A stretch of DNA of 64,000 nucleotides from Sphagnum compactum (taxonomy: Eukaryota; Bryophyta; Sphagnopsida; Sphagnales): NCBI GenBank assembly GCA_965153455.1, contig OZ234496.1, forward strand, positions 12,206,304 to 12,270,303. The letters run 5' to 3'. Positions 59,794 through 64,000 of the stretch are shown here, piece after piece (position 1 is the stretch's first letter; every line of letters begins with the position of its first letter). The position numbers and the translations under genes are program-made. The notes below the pieces were generated by a model, which was not told the DNA's origin, searched no databases, and worked only from the letters and a program-made list of their open reading frames with translations.

Positions 59794-61936
59794 ATGAAGC
59801 ATCCATGTTGGCCAGCAGCAGCAGAAGATTCAACTCCTTGGTTTGGAAACCAAGCTCTTGAAATGCGTCATCAAGACAGCTGCTACATTCATTTTGCGAA
59901 TGGTGATGGTATCAGTCCTGCAGCAGCTCTTGATGTTGCTGCTGATAAGAAACCACCACCACGTCAGAAGTTGCTGCAATCCACCTTTCATGGTGAGGAA
60001 TCAACTAAACATTCTGTTGCTGCTGCTGATGCACCAGTGCGACAGCAGCAGACTTTTGACATGGATGTTGAGAGTACATGCAGAATTCTTGCAAAGGGCA
60101 TGTGGGGACCAGACAAGGAAGCCTTGTTAAGAAGCTTGAGTGTTGATGTCCGACCATCTTATGTCTGCAAAGTGTTGAAACGGCAGCGAAACTCGGACAT
60201 GGCATCCAAATTCTTCAATTGGGCAGAGGTGCAGCCTGGATTCTCTCACAACTCTTGCACTTATCATGCAATAATTGGGATTTTGGGTAAGGAGAAACGA
60301 TATGAAGACATAGAGGCGCTGCTTAAAAGCATGCAAATGAGGGACCGCAAGGTCACACCTGAAATTTACATAGGTTTGGCCAGAAGCTATGGGTCTGCAG
60401 GATTGTTGGAGAAAGCTATAGAGGCATTGAATCGGTTGAAGGATGTTGGGTGTAAGCCTTCTGTAGCTGCCTACAACTCACTTATTGATGCATTAGCCAA
60501 AGCAGGTTTCCATCAAAAGGCACTTGCGGTTTACAAAGTGATGGGCCAATCCCGGCTCCAACCTGATACCTACACCTTTAACATTCTCATGCATGCTTTC
60601 AAGAACACAAAAGACCTGGATTCTGTTTGCAAATTGTTTGAAGAGATGAGGAACCAGAATTGTGAGCCGGATGTAGTTACTTTCAGCACATTGATTGATG
60701 CTCTGTGTAAAGCAGGGGAAGTTGATAAAGCAGCCTTCATTTTTGAGGAAATGAAGCATCGAGGTTGTTGTCCAAATGTTGTCACGTTCAACTCACTGAT
60801 CCATGGAATGGGCAAGGCCAATCACATTGACAAAGCACTTGAGCTTTTCGAAGAAATGAGAACAAGAGGCCTGGTTATCTCGACAGTCACCTACAACACT
60901 CTCCTTTATGGTCTTGGAATCTCTGGTCGAGTCCACACGGCACTCAATCTGTTCAAAGCAATGCTAGAGAGAGGATTAATGCCGGATGTTATCACCTACA
61001 GCTCTCTAATACAAGGGTTAGGCATGGCTGGTAGAGCCAGTGAAGCTCGTAAGCTTTTTGATGAAGCTCGAGGTAGGGGCCATGCTGTGGATGGGTCCAT
61101 ATATAATGTCCTGGTGGATGTTCTTTGCAAGGCTGACAGATTGGATGAAGCTTGGCAGGTCTTTGGTCAAATGGAAGGTGAAGATCCCTAATCCCTGAAC
61201 CCTGAACCAGGTGTATTTTGGGTTTTGGTGTGTTTTACAATTTGAACTTCCATAAGTGTTCATTGTTCAACCTTTCTTAACTGTAGTTCTGTTAGCCCAA
61301 AGTTTGGAGTAATGCAACTATTTTGCTGGATGGATTTTAAGGGGCTTGTTCATTTGCATTTCTGTGCCCACATTGTTTTCAGAGGATGGGTATGTCCCAG
61401 ATCTATACACATACAGCACATTACTGGACAGGCTTTGTAAAGAAGGTCGGGTGGATGATGCCTTCACTCTCCTACGAGATATGAAACGTGCTGGGTGTGT
61501 TCCGGATGTGGTAGTCTACAACTCATTGATTGATGGCCTCCGGAAGGTTGACCGGCTGGAGGAAGCTGGATCCCTTTTGCAAGAGATGCAGTCATGGGGG
61601 TGTGAACCGGATGCTATCACATACAACACTTTCATCGATGAGTTATGTAGGGGTGGAAGGATCGATGATGCATATAAGCTCTTGGAGGAAATGATAGGCA
61701 AGGATTGTGCGGATATTGTCACATACAACACTCTCCTGCATGGGCTTTGCAAGGCTGGACGAGTTGATGAAGCATACAAACTGTTTGAGGAGATTCAAGC
61801 AAGCAGCACCCTCCATTGTAAAGTCAGGCCTAATTATGTGACATACACAACTCTTTTGAGTGCAACGCAGGAAGCCAAGCTTCCCAAGCTCACAAACACC
61901 CTAAAGCAATGGAGGCACAAGGCAAGACTGTATTAA
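59794..61936 (+). CDS. P-class pentatricopeptide repeat (PPR) protein
   Basis: Two exons, 59794-61177 and 61383-61936, join in phase (1 base plus 2) across a 205-bp GT-AG intron to give 645 aa. The join restores a perfect 35-residue repeat (QME then EDGYVPD), which is the evidence for the intron. Residues 1-150 are non-repeat. Repeats then start at about 157, 192, 227, 262, 297, 332, 367, 402, 437, 472, 507, 542 and 576, followed by a partial one. Typical phrases are VTYNTLLxGLCKAGRVDEA and GCxPDVVTY. There is no E or DYW extension, so no RNA-editing deaminase activity is expected. PPR proteins of this class bind single-stranded organellar RNA and affect its stability, splicing or translation. 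The N-terminus as read here is not an obvious transit peptide, which makes the upstream MPC1-like exon noteworthy. If the intron is retained, translation stops after 465 residues. Confidence 0.9.
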
Positions 61937-63189
61937 AAAAAAAGGATTAGTACACACTTTACAGTGTTAGGATAATTTGTTAGGGCTGGGTGACTGATCT
62001 CCACTTGCCCACCTTGTGAAGTAATACAGTAGCTCTTGTTCATTTGGCAATGGAAAGAATTCCATGACCTAGATCTCTTACCAGATAAATAACTTGGTGT
62101 GTTGGTTAATGTTTGAGATTAACCTATACCCATCACAGGGAACTGATGAATTCAATGCAGATGTCATGGCAGGTGGTGGTCAACACCATACACGTTTCCT
62201 GTTGGATGGATAGGCTGCAAGCATGAAGCTTGATAAGCTTGGTAAGGTTCTCTATTTTTCCTTAGGAAAAATGTGTAAAGGCTTAGAGTAGGGTAGTTTT
62301 AGAAAGCCTTCATGTAGGAATCTGCATCTAGATTTCTGAAACATTCAAGCAGGTCTGGAGGGGAAAAGATGGCATGCAGTTGAATGGATGGGCTACAAGC
62401 ATGGAGCTTGATAAGCTTGGTAAGGTTCTCTACCTTTCCTTAAAAAAACATTGCTATGCACCACTGTTCATTAGGTACTTCCCTGATTTTGGTGCACCAG
62501 TTTTTAACAATGACACACCAGGATGCTCCCCACTCACTGAAATAGTAGATGTTTGTGTTGAAATTATGACCATCTGAAGTAAACTGGCAAGCCTGCCAAA
62601 AGAGCAGAGATCAGAGGTATGATACTGAGATTCTTGTTTCCATTTCTGTCAGAACTTCTTGAGGGCTTTTCCCATATATATACCTCCACATTGCTGCCAG
62701 CCACTGCTACGAGCTGGTGAAGTCAATGGGTATCTATCTCATGGTAGCTGGCTACTAGCTATACATATTGCTGTTGAAGTCTCTGAATACGTTGGAGACT
62801 GTTGTTTTTGTTCAAAACCATAGGCAATTCTGTCAGCATCTCTTAGCTTTGGGGTGTCCACATTTTCCTGTTTGCTATGTTATTGTTGGATCTGAGATCT
62901 CCATAACCCTATGATGAAAAGATCACTCAATTCTGTTCTGGTTGATTTAGGGGTAAGTATGGAGACTTCTCAATACCAAACAAACAAATTAAAAGCATTT
63001 AAAACATTTCTGAAAATAATATAATTAGTGTTAAAGCTGCCAATGGACATGGTAGTAGTTTCAAGAAGAAACAACAAAAGTAGGAGAAAAACCTTGTATA
63101 ATGAAAAGGCAGTAGTTCCACAAGAAACTTGAAAACACAAGGCCCAAAAGCACATAAAAATCAGAACATAATTAATACATTATGAAAAT
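61937..63189. other. 3' flank of the PPR gene and spacer
   Basis: Gene-like composition continues to about 62950, probably 3' UTR and beyond. It contains the direct repeat at 62209-62450. The 67-codon frame at 62374 lies in the second repeat copy and is not convincing. Confidence 0.5.
62209..62450. repeat. 65-bp direct repeat, 178 bp apart
   Basis: GGATAGGCTGCAAGCATGAAGCTTGATAAG and onward through GGTAAGGTTCTCT (62209-62275) recurs as GGATGGGCTACAAGCATGGAGCTTGATAAG (62384-62450). The intervening part is also partly similar. Confidence 0.8.
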
Positions 63190-64000
63190 AGAAGACCATA
63201 AGTCAAAAAGCCACTTATTGGCTAGCGATAGAGGTACACTAGTTGTAATGTGTGGAAGAGATGACGAATGCCTCCCAAGTGTGGGAACACTTTGAAGAAT
63301 TGCTATGGCTTGTGCATGTTGGAGGGCCATGGACACGCATTGTCGATAATAAGAATAAGCATTGCAAGAACTAAAGAGGACCATTGATGATGGGCTATAG
63401 TGGCCTAAGCACAAGGAGTAAAAATTAGTCAAAATACGAATACAACTATAAGTCTCTCTGGCAAGGGGAAACAAGTTGTTTTTTGATGCGTGCTTTACAT
63501 ATGATCGTGTTTTTTATCATGCGCTATCATGTACGTTGCACATTGTACCATATTCGGGCAGGTTAGATTAGTTATGACAATGTTTGCTAAGGTCCAAAAG
63601 TCATATCTAGTGATCAAAATATTGACTTGCTGTTGAGTGTGGCACGAGAAAAGATGGGAAACTTTCTATGTATGTGTGTTCCACTTTTCAAATCAATATT
63701 TGCGACAATATCCCAAAGAATAGTGTAGGTTATGCTATGTTCACTCCGACATAGGCACCAAAACAAGTGGATATTTAAACCATCAATGGTATGTCCACAT
63801 TGATAATGTGAATGTGCAATAGTAGGATGTGGCAAGCCAAGGCCAATACTAACATTGTACGGAAATGATCCAAAATTAAGACAAAATGTAGATGTGATAG
63901 GATGGGTTAATAACCAAACGTTCGAATTGGACCCGTAGATGTGGTAGGATGGGCTAATAACCAAGCATTCGTAATTGGACTTGTAAAAGATTGGAGACAT
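63190..64000 (-). pseudogene. Decayed C-terminal part of a repeat-encoded (reverse-transcriptase-associated) protein, running off the right edge
   Basis: On the minus strand three consecutive segments, in shifting frames, follow one protein pattern. First, GLGLPHPTIAHSHYQCGHTI and IHLFWC, a Cys/His cluster (63614-63860). Next, VNILITRYDFWTLANIVITN (about 63550-63610). Last, PLARETYSC, then YYRQCVSMALQHAQAIAIL and SSSLPHIT (63200-63470). I recognise this order from abundant, highly similar predicted proteins of seed-free plants that I believe are C-terminal parts of non-LTR-type reverse transcriptases, but the name is not certain. Frameshifts and several stops make it a dead copy. Confidence 0.5.
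63888..63982. repeat. 47-bp tandem duplication
   Basis: GTAGATGTGATAGGATGGGT through CGAATTGGAC at 63888 is repeated from 63935 with few changes. It lies within the decayed frame described above and inserts extra residues there. Confidence 0.85.

Overview
The window is nuclear DNA of a land plant. It has GT-AG introns of roughly 75 to 860 bp, AT-rich transposon-filled intergenic DNA, and three gene families typical of plants: a CHY/RING ubiquitin ligase, an ALS1/TAP2-type half-size ABC transporter and a P-class PPR protein. Long exons in a PPR gene that still carries an intron, together with relics of several old transposon lineages, fit a seed-free plant (bryophyte, lycophyte or fern) better than a flowering plant. 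I cannot fix the lineage from the sequence alone.

Layout. 1-7.9 kb: AT-rich DNA with a higher-order pyrimidine repeat near the left end. 7.9-19 kb: a nest of mobile elements. A minus-strand LINE, visible as endonuclease and reverse-transcriptase relics, is split twice. One split is a 2.7 kb AT-rich insert with two tRNA-like SINE heads. The other is a 6.2 kb CACTA element (12702-18937, 3-bp duplication ATT). That CACTA is itself interrupted by a 3.0 kb Ty3-type LTR retrotransposon (13180-16182, 5-bp duplication ATTAC), which has lost most of pol and appears to use self-priming. 19-23 kb: unassigned DNA with several direct and inverted repeats. 23.2-27.8 kb: the CHY/RING gene (+). 27.9-35 kb: element relics, including a decayed 5S rRNA-like segment, a Ty1/copia RNase H fragment and an intact-ended pogo/Emigrant-type element. 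35.8-43.8 kb: the ABC transporter gene (+, 17 coding exons, 642 aa). 44-58 kb: mostly unassigned, with one probable small membrane-protein gene (-) at 46.3-46.6 kb, an 11-bp-rhythm minisatellite and a 23-base poly-C run. 59.3-61.9 kb: a PPR gene (+) whose upstream in-frame exon looks like the first exon of a mitochondrial pyruvate carrier. 63.2-64 kb: a decayed minus-strand fragment of a repeat-encoded protein that continues past the right edge.

The genes are unrelated single-copy-type loci and form no operon or pathway. The CHY/RING protein would tag proteins for degradation, the ABC half-transporter would work as a dimer (by family, probably at the tonoplast), and the PPR protein would bind organellar RNA. 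Exon boundaries for the three main genes were placed by hand from splice consensus, reading phase and family conservation. All coding totals divide by three. The most interesting signals are the three-level transposon nest, the self-priming signature of the LTR element, and the carrier-exon/PPR fusion.
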